A stretch of 64,000 nt of DNA from an uncultured Deferribacteres bacterium (GTDB lineage Bacteria > Zhuqueibacterota > JdFR-76 > DREG01), in NCBI GenBank assembly GCA_913009825.1, contig CAJVYQ010000020.1, positions 1 to 64,000 of the forward strand, written 5' to 3'. Within the stretch, counting starts at the first letter, position 1. Each line of letters starts with the position of its first letter. Of the stretch, positions 19,871 through 29,700 are shown piece by piece. The position numbers and the translations under genes were made by a program. The notes beneath the pieces were generated by a model. It made no database searches. It was not told the origin of the DNA and saw only the letters and a program-made list of their open reading frames with translations.

Positions 19871-20913
19871 AGGTTCAACTCGATAGCTTTTCCGTTTTGT
19901 TCCATTGATGCACGTGCCGCCGCTAATATTTTAACGACATCCAACCCATGTTGACCGTTTGTTTTTGGCTGCCCCCCTTCTACTATTGATTGAATAAAAT
20001 GTTCGCATTCCAAGCGTAAAGGCTCAGTAAAATCCAGTTTAGGAATCAATAAATCTCCGGCACGATGGATCAATTGAAATTTGCCAAAATTATCAAATTT
20101 CCCTAACACATTTCCGATATTCTGTTTTGAAATCCCTTTATCAAAAATCTTAATTTTTGCATCTGAGCTTGTATCTTCATAAAAAATCATCTTTTCGCTG
20201 CCTACAATGGTCATATTTCGCTTTTTATTTGGGTCTAACCAACTAACATGGATATGCGCTGAAATACCCGAAGGAAATTCTAAATTGAGAAATGCAACAT
20301 CCGCTACGTTCGGTTGAATATAGATATAACCATGGGCGCTCACTCTTATGGGCATTTCTTTCAACCAATATAATAATATTGAGAGATCATGGGGTGCAAG
20401 ATTCCAGACTACATCCACGTCAGAGCGTACTTTCCCTAAATTCAGTCTTTGGGCGTAGATATAATAGATATCGCCAACGGTATTTTTTTCTAACAATAAT
20501 TTTATTTGTTGCACAGCAGCATTATATAAAAAAGTGTGTCCAACCATAAGAAAAAGGTTCTTTTCCCGTGCGAGGACAACCAGTTGTTGCGCCTGATCAA
20601 CTTGTAACGTTAGCGGTTTTTCAACGAAAACATGTTTCCCTGCCAAAAGAAACTCTTTTGCCAAATCAAAATGGCTATTTGCCTGCGTGGCAATGGCAAC
20701 TGCATCGATCGATCTGTCATGCAAAAGACTTTGATAGTCATTAACAAAATCGATATGAGGATAATCCACCTGTAGCCATTGTTTCGCGGTTTCACTATTA
20801 TCACAAGCAACGATTTTTTTTATATTCCTGACCCGATAAAAATTCCGAAATAGATTTTTACCCCAATACCCAATTCCAATTTGTGCGAAATTAATTTCAT
20901 TCTTCATATTCAA
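19867..20913 (-). CDS. Gfo/Idh/MocA family oxidoreductase
   Basis: IGIGYWGKNLFRNF; VAIATQANSHFDLAKEFLLAGKHVFVEKPLTL; WNLAPHDLSILLYWL. Confidence 0.92.
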   Translation of the reverse strand: MNMKNEINFAQIGIGYWGKNLFRNFYRVRNIKKIVACDNSETAKQWLQVDYPHIDFVNDYQSLLHDRSIDAVAIATQANSHFDLAKEFLLAGKHVFVEKPLTLQVDQAQQLVVLAREKNLFLMVGHTFLYNAAVQQIKLLLEKNTVGDIYYIYAQRLNLGKVRSDVDVVWNLAPHDLSILLYWLKEMPIRVSAHGYIYIQPNVADVAFLNLEFPSGISAHIHVSWLDPNKKRNMTIVGSEKMIFYEDTSSDAKIKIFDKGISKQNIGNVLGKFDNFGKFQLIHRAGDLLIPKLDFTEPLRLECEHFIQSIVEGGQPKTNGQHGLDVVKILAAARASMEQNGKAIELNL

Positions 20914-20926
20914 GATTCACCTCAAC

Positions 20927-21919
20927 TTATATTTTTTTGTGTTTTTTACACATCATCATCACATAATCATCCCGGATAAGATTTGTTGTCAGGAGAACAT
21001 CCTCAATTTCAAAACACATTTCCAGCAGGCGTTTTGTCGCCGGATCAGCGGAAATGAAATTGTTAGCAATTTCGCTGAACAGCAGGCTCAAAATGGTGCC
21101 GCCGTATCCTTTTTTCTCAACGATGTCAAAATTCTCTTCGATCAGCGGTAAAATTCCATCCGATTCAACAGCCTCCGACGGATCGCTGAGCTGCATCCAC
21201 AGACGGCCGGGGCGATGTACCTTTTTCTTGAACCGTTGATTGTTATGGATTTTGCGATATTCCCGCGGCAAAACGGCAAGAATACCATTGACAATCTGCA
21301 ACTGCCGCTCCGTCCATTGAAAACGGGCGGGGCCGACAAATTCGTTGAGGAAAAAATAACCGTCCGGTTTCAGCGCCTCTTTTATTTTCAAAACAATTTC
21401 CGCCAACGGAGAAAAATGATGCAGGGAACCTTCCGTAAAAATAAAATCATATTTTTCCGTTTCCATTTCAATTGCATACACATCACCTACCCGGAAATCG
21501 ATTTTTCCGGTCAGTCCGTTTTCCCGCGCTGCTTTTCGGGCAAAAGCGATGCGGTTTTCCGAAAGATCGAAAGCGTCGATGCGGGCAAATTTGCCGGTGG
21601 CCGCCCATTTCATCTCAACTTCGCCTCGCCCGCACCCCCACGATAAACCGGTCAGCAAATTTACGCCGGCGAAATATTTTTGGGCAAAATATTCCTGGTG
21701 ACTCAAATCTTTGCGGCCGGAGACCTTTTTATTCCATCTTTGTCTCACCTCCGGTATATCCCACCAATTGATGGGCGGATTTTCTATGCGTGCCCAGGAT
21801 TTGCGCACCTTTTCGTTCTTTCCGGCCACCAGTTTAGCGAACATTTTTCCGGTCTGTCCCTGTTGCATTTTTCGCACTAACCTGACAATATCGTAGAAAT
21901 TGATATAATTGTTGAACAT
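20927..21919 (-). CDS. Class I SAM-dependent methyltransferase
   Basis: LSWGCGRGEVEMKWAATGKFARIDAFDLSENRIAFAR; YDFIFTEGSLHHFSPLAEIVLKIKEALKPDGYFFLNEFVGP. Confidence 0.88.
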   Translation of the reverse strand: MFNNYINFYDIVRLVRKMQQGQTGKMFAKLVAGKNEKVRKSWARIENPPINWWDIPEVRQRWNKKVSGRKDLSHQEYFAQKYFAGVNLLTGLSWGCGRGEVEMKWAATGKFARIDAFDLSENRIAFARKAARENGLTGKIDFRVGDVYAIEMETEKYDFIFTEGSLHHFSPLAEIVLKIKEALKPDGYFFLNEFVGPARFQWTERQLQIVNGILAVLPREYRKIHNNQRFKKKVHRPGRLWMQLSDPSEAVESDGILPLIEENFDIVEKKGYGGTILSLLFSEIANNFISADPATKRLLEMCFEIEDVLLTTNLIRDDYVMMMCKKHKKI

Positions 21920-21986
21920 GATCTCATCTCAAAAAGGATAGTTAAAATGTAACCGGTTGCGATATAAAAACGTTAAACTACCCACA

Positions 21987-22036
21987 TGTTTACACCCTCC
22001 GTACTCCCATTTAGGGAGGTACGGGGGGTGTAAACA
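21987..22036. repeat. Long near-perfect hairpin upstream of the EPS cluster, family E
   Basis: tgtttacaccctccgtactccc-atttag-ggaggtacggggggtgtaaaca, about 20-bp stem; related hairpin at 36167-36205. Confidence 0.8.
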
Positions 22037-22109
22037 GCTACAGAACTAATTTTCACGCTTGAACAGGAATTAAACTCCTCCACAGTCAGAGAAATAAATA
22101 TTTATTAAT

Positions 22110-22240
22110 CCTAAATTGAGCGATTTTTTGCTTGAAACAACCACCCAGAGAGAATTGTCATTCCGGAAGAATCTTGTTCGTTCTGTGCACTAAACCAACA
22201 AGATTCTTACTGAATGACATTAGAATCGCTCAATTCAGGT
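22110..22240. repeat. MITE-like element, family C copy 3 (second interior subtype)
   Basis: cctaaattgagcgatt ... agaatcgctcaattcaggt; interior caacaagattcttactgaatgacat shared with 37070 and 62010 copies. Confidence 0.82.
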
Positions 22241-22399
22241 TAATGTAAAGAAATTAGCAAATCCGTGCAATTATTATTTTCCCCGGAAGTTTGCGAAGTC
22301 AATTTCAATATTGTAATTAAAAATCGTTCACGCTCAACATTTTACTGTAGTTTACCGAAAATAATGATGAAGAAATAATGGTATAAAAAGGCAAGTAAA

Positions 22400-23197
22400 A
22401 TGAAAAAGTACATACTCACATTTATCATTTTTGCACTGGTTTCATCTCCTCCCGTCCGTTCGAAAGAAAAAAAGGCGCCGGCGCCCGGCCAACCAAATCA
22501 ATACGAGAAACTGTTCGGCCGGCCGTTTTTACAATACGCCACTCTGCTCCCCAATAAGCAAATAAAAACGCCGGCAAGAAGAATGGCCGGCGCGCGAAAA
22601 TCCATTCCCAAAGGAATGTTGTTTTCATTGGCTGTGCCGGGAATGGGTGAGATCTATTCAAAGTCAAAAATAAAAGGCTACATTTTTGCCGGTATCGAGG
22701 TTGCCGGATGGATTTCCTATTTCTACCACAACCAAAAAGGAGAAGACTGGCAACAAAAATCTCTCGCTTTTGCCGACGAGCAATGGGATTACAACCGCTG
22801 GCAGAACTGGTGGAATTCCCTTTCTGCGCAGGATCAGGAACGGTTTCCCCGCTACGAATTGCCGGAAAAAGGGAGCGGGCAATACTACGAAGTAATCGGC
22901 AAATACGGCAAATTTAACGCCGGCTGGAATGATGTTAACTGGATCAGCGGGCTGTGGGAAACGGGGGAATCCAAGTCAAGTGATTATTACGCTAATTTAC
23001 GCAGCAACAGCAACAGCGAAAAGAAACTGGCGGCTACGTCGACCATCATTGTTTTTACCAACCACATCTTAAGTGCTCTGGATGCAGCCTGGACGGTTAA
23101 CCGGTACAATAAAAATTTTAAGGCCAGCACAAAAGTGAACTATGTCTTCATCAATCGTCAGCCTGTGGTTTTAGCCGGTTTGAGTGTGGATTGGTGA
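22400..23197 (+). CDS. DUF5683-like membrane/secreted hypothetical protein
   Basis: Signal peptide; KSIPKGMLFSLAVPGMGEIYSKSKIKGYIFAGIEVAGWISYFYHN resembles DUF5683 proteins. Confidence 0.6.
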   Translation: MKKYILTFIIFALVSSPPVRSKEKKAPAPGQPNQYEKLFGRPFLQYATLLPNKQIKTPARRMAGARKSIPKGMLFSLAVPGMGEIYSKSKIKGYIFAGIEVAGWISYFYHNQKGEDWQQKSLAFADEQWDYNRWQNWWNSLSAQDQERFPRYELPEKGSGQYYEVIGKYGKFNAGWNDVNWISGLWETGESKSSDYYANLRSNSNSEKKLAATSTIIVFTNHILSALDAAWTVNRYNKNFKASTKVNYVFINRQPVVLAGLSVDW

Positions 23198-23256
23198 AGA
23201 TTGGGGATTAAAAAAGTTGGCACTTGGACGGGGGAATATTCGAACAATAACCATAC

Positions 23257-23294
23257 AAACCTGCCAGGTTTTTGAAACCCGGAAGGTTTTTTTT
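23257..23294. repeat. Palindromic repeat, family F copy 2
   Basis: aaacctgccaggtttttgaaacccggaaggtttttttt. Confidence 0.65.
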
Positions 23295-23493
23295 GCACAT
23301 CATAAAAAAAGCATTTGCTTTTATGCCTGCCAATCTGTAAATTTGAACGATATTTCAAAGCGATATAATTCCTTTTTCAAGTTAGAACAGAAATCTACCC
23401 TGTTCCTCTTGTTTGTCTATGCTGTTTATCGGCGTCATCAACATAAAAAATTGTCATGCCGAGCGTTAATCATTAAAATTATTAGGAGGTGCC

Positions 23494-24795
23494 ATGTACA
23501 ATCGTCGTCAATTTTTCGGGGCAATCGGGAAACCCGCCGCCGCGGCTTTTACCGTAGCAGCATTTGATCCGGCGGGAATGTATCGTAAACTGGGCTCACT
23601 GGCAAATTACCGGGGCACACCGGAAGAGATCGCCGGGGATGAAGCATTCTGGTTCGAAGCACAACAGGCTTTTACCGTGGACCGGAGTATCATCAATCTC
23701 AACAACGGCGGTGTGAGTCCGTCGACGGCCATTGTTCAGGAAGCCATGAAGAAGCACCAGGATTTTTCCAACGAGGCGCCGACCTATACCATGTGGCAAA
23801 TTCTGGAGCCGCAACGGGAAGGGGTTCGTCAGCGACTGGCCAGAGTGTTCGGCTGTGATTCCGAAGAGATTGCTCTTACCCGCAACGCTTCCGAAGGATT
23901 GCAGATATGTCAATTGGGAATCGACCTGAAAAAAGGCGATGAATTATTGACTACCACACAAGATTACGGCCGCATGATTACCACATGGCGGCAGCGGGAA
24001 CGGCGCGAAGGATTGGTGCTGAAAATGTTCCCATTCCCGGTGCCGGCCGAGGACCCCGATGAGGTTGTTTCTCTTTTTGAACAGAATATCACACCGAAAA
24101 CCAAAGTAATTCTGCTTTGCCATGTGATCAACTTAACGGGTCAGATTATGCCGGTTAAAAAGATTGTGCAGATGGCCAGAGGAAAAGGGGTGCCGGTTAT
24201 TGTGGACGGCGCGCACGCATTCGCCCATTTTGAATTTAAACAGAAAGACCTTGATTGCGATTATTACGCAACCAGTCTGCATAAATGGCTCTGCGCCCCC
24301 TTCGGCACCGGCCTTCTTTATGTGCGCAAAAACAAAATAAAGAATTTGTGGCCGATGATGGCCGCACCCAAAAGCATGGAAAACAATATTCGCAAGTTTG
24401 AAGAGATTGGTACCCATCCGGCGGCACCATATTTGGCTATTGCCGAGGCGATCACTTTTCATCAGGGAATCGGCGCCAAGCGAAAAGAAGAGCGGTTGCG
24501 TTATCTGCGCAATTACTGGGCGAAACGATTACTGCAAAACGACCGGGTGAAATTGCATACCAGCTTGAAACCGGAATTCTCCTGCGGCATAGCTAATGTA
24601 CAGATCGAGGGAATCGACCCGGGCAGGCTGACGCAATATTTATGGAAGCAGCACAAAATAATTGTCACACCCATCAAGCATAAAGAAATTCAGGGAATTC
24701 GTGTGTCGCCAAACGTATACACTCTGCCGAAAGAATTGGATCGCTTTTGCGATGCAGTGGAAACGGTTATTAAAAACGGATTGCCGAAAAGTTAG
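23494..24795 (+). CDS. Class V aminotransferase (isopenicillin-N-epimerase-like) with Tat-like N-terminus
   Basis: MYNRRQFFGAIGKPAAAAFTVAAF; NLNNGGVSPS; ALTRNASEGLQICQLGIDLKKGDELL; VPVIVDGAHAFAHFEF; YYATSLHKWLCAPFGTGLLYVRK (PLP Lys). Confidence 0.88.
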   Translation: MYNRRQFFGAIGKPAAAAFTVAAFDPAGMYRKLGSLANYRGTPEEIAGDEAFWFEAQQAFTVDRSIINLNNGGVSPSTAIVQEAMKKHQDFSNEAPTYTMWQILEPQREGVRQRLARVFGCDSEEIALTRNASEGLQICQLGIDLKKGDELLTTTQDYGRMITTWRQRERREGLVLKMFPFPVPAEDPDEVVSLFEQNITPKTKVILLCHVINLTGQIMPVKKIVQMARGKGVPVIVDGAHAFAHFEFKQKDLDCDYYATSLHKWLCAPFGTGLLYVRKNKIKNLWPMMAAPKSMENNIRKFEEIGTHPAAPYLAIAEAITFHQGIGAKRKEERLRYLRNYWAKRLLQNDRVKLHTSLKPEFSCGIANVQIEGIDPGRLTQYLWKQHKIIVTPIKHKEIQGIRVSPNVYTLPKELDRFCDAVETVIKNGLPKS

Positions 24796-25136
24796 GCAGA
24801 CAGTTTATAAGCTCCGGATAATGTATGGTATATTTGAACGACCGGTTAAAATTAATTCTATCCTGAATTGGGAGATTGCAGGCCGATAGGAGCATCCGGG
24901 AATGACAGCCCCATAATTGCCCGCTATTTTTCAAAGAACTAAAGTGTTACGATAATGCTACGACGAAGTTTAATTTAAACCGTTGAAACGGTTGTTGTAG
25001 AAGTGTTTTTCTCATTTTTAACCATGTTGCTAATTGCAAATAACTAGCCGGAATTACTGAATTTGATTAATTTCACGATTACAGAAACCGGAACGCAATA
25101 CTACTATCACTTGACCATCTGATCCGCTCTGCCGCC

Positions 25137-25735
25137 ACTTGGCTGCGGGGTCCGCCCATGCTGATTTTTCTCTCTCCTGCCGGCATTGCTATCGCTGTCG
25201 GCGGGCCCGGCGCTATCCCAGCGTGAAAAAAGCATCGACGGCGCCTTTTCCGCCGGCCCGGTGTACTCTATATCGAAAAACTGCTGTATCTGCGCCGGTT
25301 TGCCATTCTGTTTGCCCTGGCAATGGGATTGATGGCGGTGTGGGCAACGGCCGCCATTCAATCCAATTCAATTGCACCGGCGGCTCATTTTCCTCATTCG
25401 GGATACCTATGTTGCCGGGCTGCATCCTGTTGGCCGGACTCACTTCCATTGCCCGCCCGCTGGAAAAGCTCGCAACGGTCATGGTCGTTTTGTATCTCAT
25501 TACCGGAATACTCACTTTAACGGTGAATGGTTCTGCATTTTTAAAAAGGTTCGAGCTGATTATCAGCAATGTTTTCACGCCGGCCGGCGCTACCATTATG
25601 ATAGCATTCCGTTGCGGCGTTGCCCGGGGCTTCTATTCCAACGAAGCCGGCACCGGCAGTTCACCCATCATGTTCAGCACGGCTAAAACCGACAGCCCGA
25701 TAAAACTCAGCAGAATAATCGGGTTACCGTAAAAA
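25137..25735 (+). pseudogene. Frameshifted remnant of a sodium:alanine (AGCS) symporter
   Basis: Two frames needed: LYIEKLLYLRRFAILFALAMGLMAVWATAAIQSNSIA (about 25266-25380), then ARPLEKLATVMVVLYLITGILTLTVN..FELIISNVFTPAGATIMIAFRCGVARGFYSNEAGTGSSPIMFSTAKTDSP. Confidence 0.82.
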
Positions 25736-25860
25736 CCGAGACGTTTCATGGTAATGGTTTCGTACATGCGCAAATTCGGTAAAGAAAAAGAGCAGATCTG
25801 AGTAAGCATCGATAACTAAATAATGCAGAGTATTCATTTACTAAACAAAAGAGGTCTGTT

Positions 25861-26613
25861 TTGAGAAAAATAATATTGGTTTTAATCATAAGCGCAAGCT
25901 ATTTTCTTCCGGCATCCGGGCAGAATTACATTACATTTGGCCTCGGTTATTCGATGGGCATTTTCAAATCGAAGGACCTGGATCTGTTTAAAAAATCCTA
26001 CAATGCCGTAAACAGGCCGTATATGCTGGATCCAATGGGCGGTTTCCGGGTGCCCATGGGGGTGCAGGCAGAAGTGGGTTTTCGCCATTTTGCTCCTTTC
26101 GACTATGCTATCCAGGGCGGCTATCAATTTTTTATCAGTAAAGATTTTGCTCAGTTTCAGAATTACGACCGGAGAGAGTACAGCTTGACGTTTCAATCTG
26201 TTTTTTTGGAACTGGAAGCCGGTTATATGTTCAGGGATTTTTTCTTCAATGGTGTAACTACGTTTTCGTTATACAGAAAAGTGAAGATGAAGAGCAAGTA
26301 TAAAGGGTATCAGGAATTGTCTGCGCTGGACGGAAACTACTCCGCCGATCCCCATATTTCTTCAGATATGGGCATTCATTTGGGGTATTTTAAAGATCCT
26401 TTTATCCTGTCCCTAAAAGTGACTTATCCGGTTTACACCGGCGGTGGCGATGTTGTGTTGGTGGATAACAACCCGAAAAAAGTAGCTCTGAATACCAATG
26501 TTTTCCCGGATGATTTTGAAAGTGCCCTGTTCAACCAGGAGTACAAAGGGGTTGCCAGCAATATCGATGGCCTGAAAGTAATTATCTCCATTATTCTGAC
26601 CTTTGAAAAGTAA
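25861..26613 (+). CDS. Outer-membrane beta-barrel-like hypothetical protein
   Basis: Signal peptide; alternating hydrophobic/aromatic strands; C-terminal GLKVIISIILTFEK. Confidence 0.6.
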   Translation: MRKIILVLIISASYFLPASGQNYITFGLGYSMGIFKSKDLDLFKKSYNAVNRPYMLDPMGGFRVPMGVQAEVGFRHFAPFDYAIQGGYQFFISKDFAQFQNYDRREYSLTFQSVFLELEAGYMFRDFFFNGVTTFSLYRKVKMKSKYKGYQELSALDGNYSADPHISSDMGIHLGYFKDPFILSLKVTYPVYTGGGDVVLVDNNPKKVALNTNVFPDDFESALFNQEYKGVASNIDGLKVIISIILTFEK

Positions 26614-26647
26614 AACCTGCGCAATAATAAAAACCTCTCGGTACTAT

Positions 26648-26680
26648 AAACCTGCCGGGTTTACGAAACCTGGAAGGTTT
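26648..26680. repeat. Palindromic repeat, family F copy 3
   Basis: aaacctgccgggtttacgaaacctggaaggttt. Confidence 0.65.
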
Positions 26681-26708
26681 GTTTTTATCATAAGAGAGCA
26701 CCTGTGTT

Positions 26709-29700
26709 ATGAAATATCGCTTTCTGCAATTGATTGTAATCTTTCTTGTTTACCCGCTGCATTCTATCTCAGCCGGTCAGGATGTCGAACAAAAAAATCC
26801 GGCTGCACTCCGTGTGATCAAACAGGATCAATCCGGCATTCATTTACAGGTTGAATTTGACCGCCGGACCCTGGCCAATCCGGCCAATCTGCAGCGTTTG
26901 ATCCGGCAATCTTTTCTTGTCTGGCAGGATTCTGTTTACGCACATCCGCTGCTAACCCGTTCCTTCATCCCGTTCACACAACATGTAACCGTACAGATTA
27001 TGCACGCCGATTTCCAAACCATTCGTCCGGAAAATATTGCCTTCCCTGTCGAATCGGCCATAGACACCACCGGTCCATCTTTCCCTGCGGATTTGATGCG
27101 CACACAGCCAAATGCTGTCCTGCCCCGGACGCCGCTCATAAAAATCAGTTCCGGGAATATGATCCATGCGGTGAATTTTTATCCCATCCAGCCGGGTGAA
27201 AGTACGGGAGAGTTGCGCTTCTATTACCGCATCGAAGCAAACCTGAATTTCGACTTATCCGCCCCGGTGACGGAATTTAACCATGCAAAGCTTTCTGCTG
27301 CTGAAAATTCCCGGCTGCGGCAAAAGATTATCAATTTTTCTTCCTGGCAGAATTTTCAGCAACAAGTTCAACCCGTGCTAAAAAAAGGAACAGGAACCGA
27401 AAACAATCCCGTTACGTTGCCTCCGGCTTGTAATCTGGTCATTTCCCGGGATGGCTGGTACCGCGTGACCTATGCTCAGTTGAAGGCGGCCGGAGTGCCG
27501 GTAGATTTTTTGAACCCCAAAAGGCTGCAACTGTTTTGCAAAGGAGAAGAAATTCCCATCTATTTTTCCGGCGACGGGGATTCGCGGTTCGAAACGAATG
27601 AAGCGATTGAGTTCTGGGGCGAAAGGAACAGAAACACATATTTTCCCGGTGCGGAGGACATCTTTTATGATCCGTTCTCATGGAACAGCGTTTACGTCCT
27701 GGTCTGGAATCAAAAAACCGGTTTGCGCTACGGAGTGCAAAACAGCCTGAGCTCCACCGGGCGCCGGCCGCCGAAAAAACCGTTCTATTTCCGGCGCAAA
27801 ATCCATGTCGAGGAGGACCACTCCTACTACCGGCTGGGCTGGGCAACTGCGGGCAGCCAACGGGATCACTGGTTCAACACGCAAATTGCATCCGGCGAAT
27901 TGAAAAATATTCCTCTCGATTTACCGATTTCCTATCCGTACTCGCTGGAACCCATTCATATTACATTGTGGTTTCACGGGCGCACCATTAACCAGCATCG
28001 AATCGAAGTGTATTTAAACCGGCATTACATCGGCGCCGGAGAATGGTTCGGCCCGGAAAAATTTAAGTTCACCGCCGAAATAAACGATGCAGGCGGCGCC
28101 ATTTTGGCTGCGGAACGCCACACATTAACTATCGCCAATCGTTCCCCCGATGAGTTGGATTTTGTCCTCTACAACTATCTGGACATAGATTATCCGCAAG
28201 CTTATGAAGCGAAAAACAATTTTTTGCTATTCAAAAAACCGGCAAATGAAAATGCCGGTTTTTTCAATTTTCGTCTTAAAAATTTTACCGATCCCCGCAT
28301 CGAAATATTCAAAATCGGCGCCTATCGCATGTTTAACGCAGATATCCTGGAAACGCAGGATTCGCTCCACCAGGTAACCTACCAGGTGCGGTTTCAGGAC
28401 GAGTGCTACTCCACAGACGACCGCTACGTGGCGTTAACGCCGGCTAAAAAAATGTCGCCGGACACCCTGTTCACTTATCGAACCGATGCGGTTCTCACCT
28501 CCAGGAATAATCAGGCCGATTATCTGATCATCACGCCGGCAAAATTTTCCGAATCTACCAAACTGCAGGAATTTATACAGTTCCGGGCGCAGAAATACCA
28601 GGTAAAATTAGTGAAGACGGAGGATATTTACCGGCAATTTAATTTTGGCATTCCCGGTCCGGAGGGGATCAAAAACTTTCTGCAATACACGCAAAAATTC
28701 TGGCGCCGGCCGGCGCCCGCGTATGTTCTGTTGGCCGGCGACGGCAACTACAACTATCGTTCGGCAGCGGCTCAGAGGAAAAATTACGTGCCGGTCTATC
28801 ATTACCAAACCTACAAATTCGGCGCGGCGGCCAGCGATAATTGGTACGTTACAGACGAAAACGGCCATTTGTCGGATCACCTGCACATCGGCCGCTGGCC
28901 GGTGAAGAATTCGTCCGATTTGGAAATTATGGTCGATAAAACCATCTCGTACGAATCCTCGAATTTGCCGGACCGGTGGCAAAACCGCCTGTTTTTCATC
29001 GCAGGCAACGGGCAGTATTTCCGGGATCAGACCAGCGATATTTTGCATCAGATCGCACCGCCGGCCTTTTTTACCGACCAACTGCACTCCTCTCCGGTGA
29101 ACGATCCGTTTTTCGGCGACACGGAACGGCTGATCGAAACCTGGAATGAAGGCGTCGCCTATGTAAATTTCAGGGGTCATGGCGGCGGCGCCGTTTGGGC
29201 CGACAATCTTTTGTTCCGATTTGAAGATGTGGCGCGGCTGAACAATCAGAACCGGCTGCCGTTTGTCACCAGTATGACCTGCTTCACCTGCGCTTTCGAC
29301 GGTAATTCCAATTTGGGCGAATCGCTGCTGCTTTATCCCGATGGCGGAGCAGTAGCCATGTTGGGCGCTTCCGGCGTCGGCTGGATCTGGAACGATTATT
29401 ACCTGCTGCGTGAGCTATTAACGGAGATGTTCACAGTTCCCGAAGCCACTATCGGGCAGATTATCAGCGCAGGGAAACGCAGCTACGCGCAAAAATATTT
29501 CACGCCGCAGGTTTCTTCCGATCTTCACCAATACAACCTGTTGGGCGATCCGGCGCTGGTTTTGAAACTGCCATGGCAAAAAATTGAATTAACGGTACCG
29601 CTCCACCACTATTCACCGGGCGACTCTATCGATGTTGGTACAGACTTGCTGTTCTCATCGGGTCAAATTATCCTGAAATTACAAAACGAAAACGGACTCT

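Noticed and set aside
28608-29180. 190-aa antisense ORF inside the PorU-like gene
   Set aside because: Overlaps the catalytic domain of a well-supported CDS; a by-product of codon bias.
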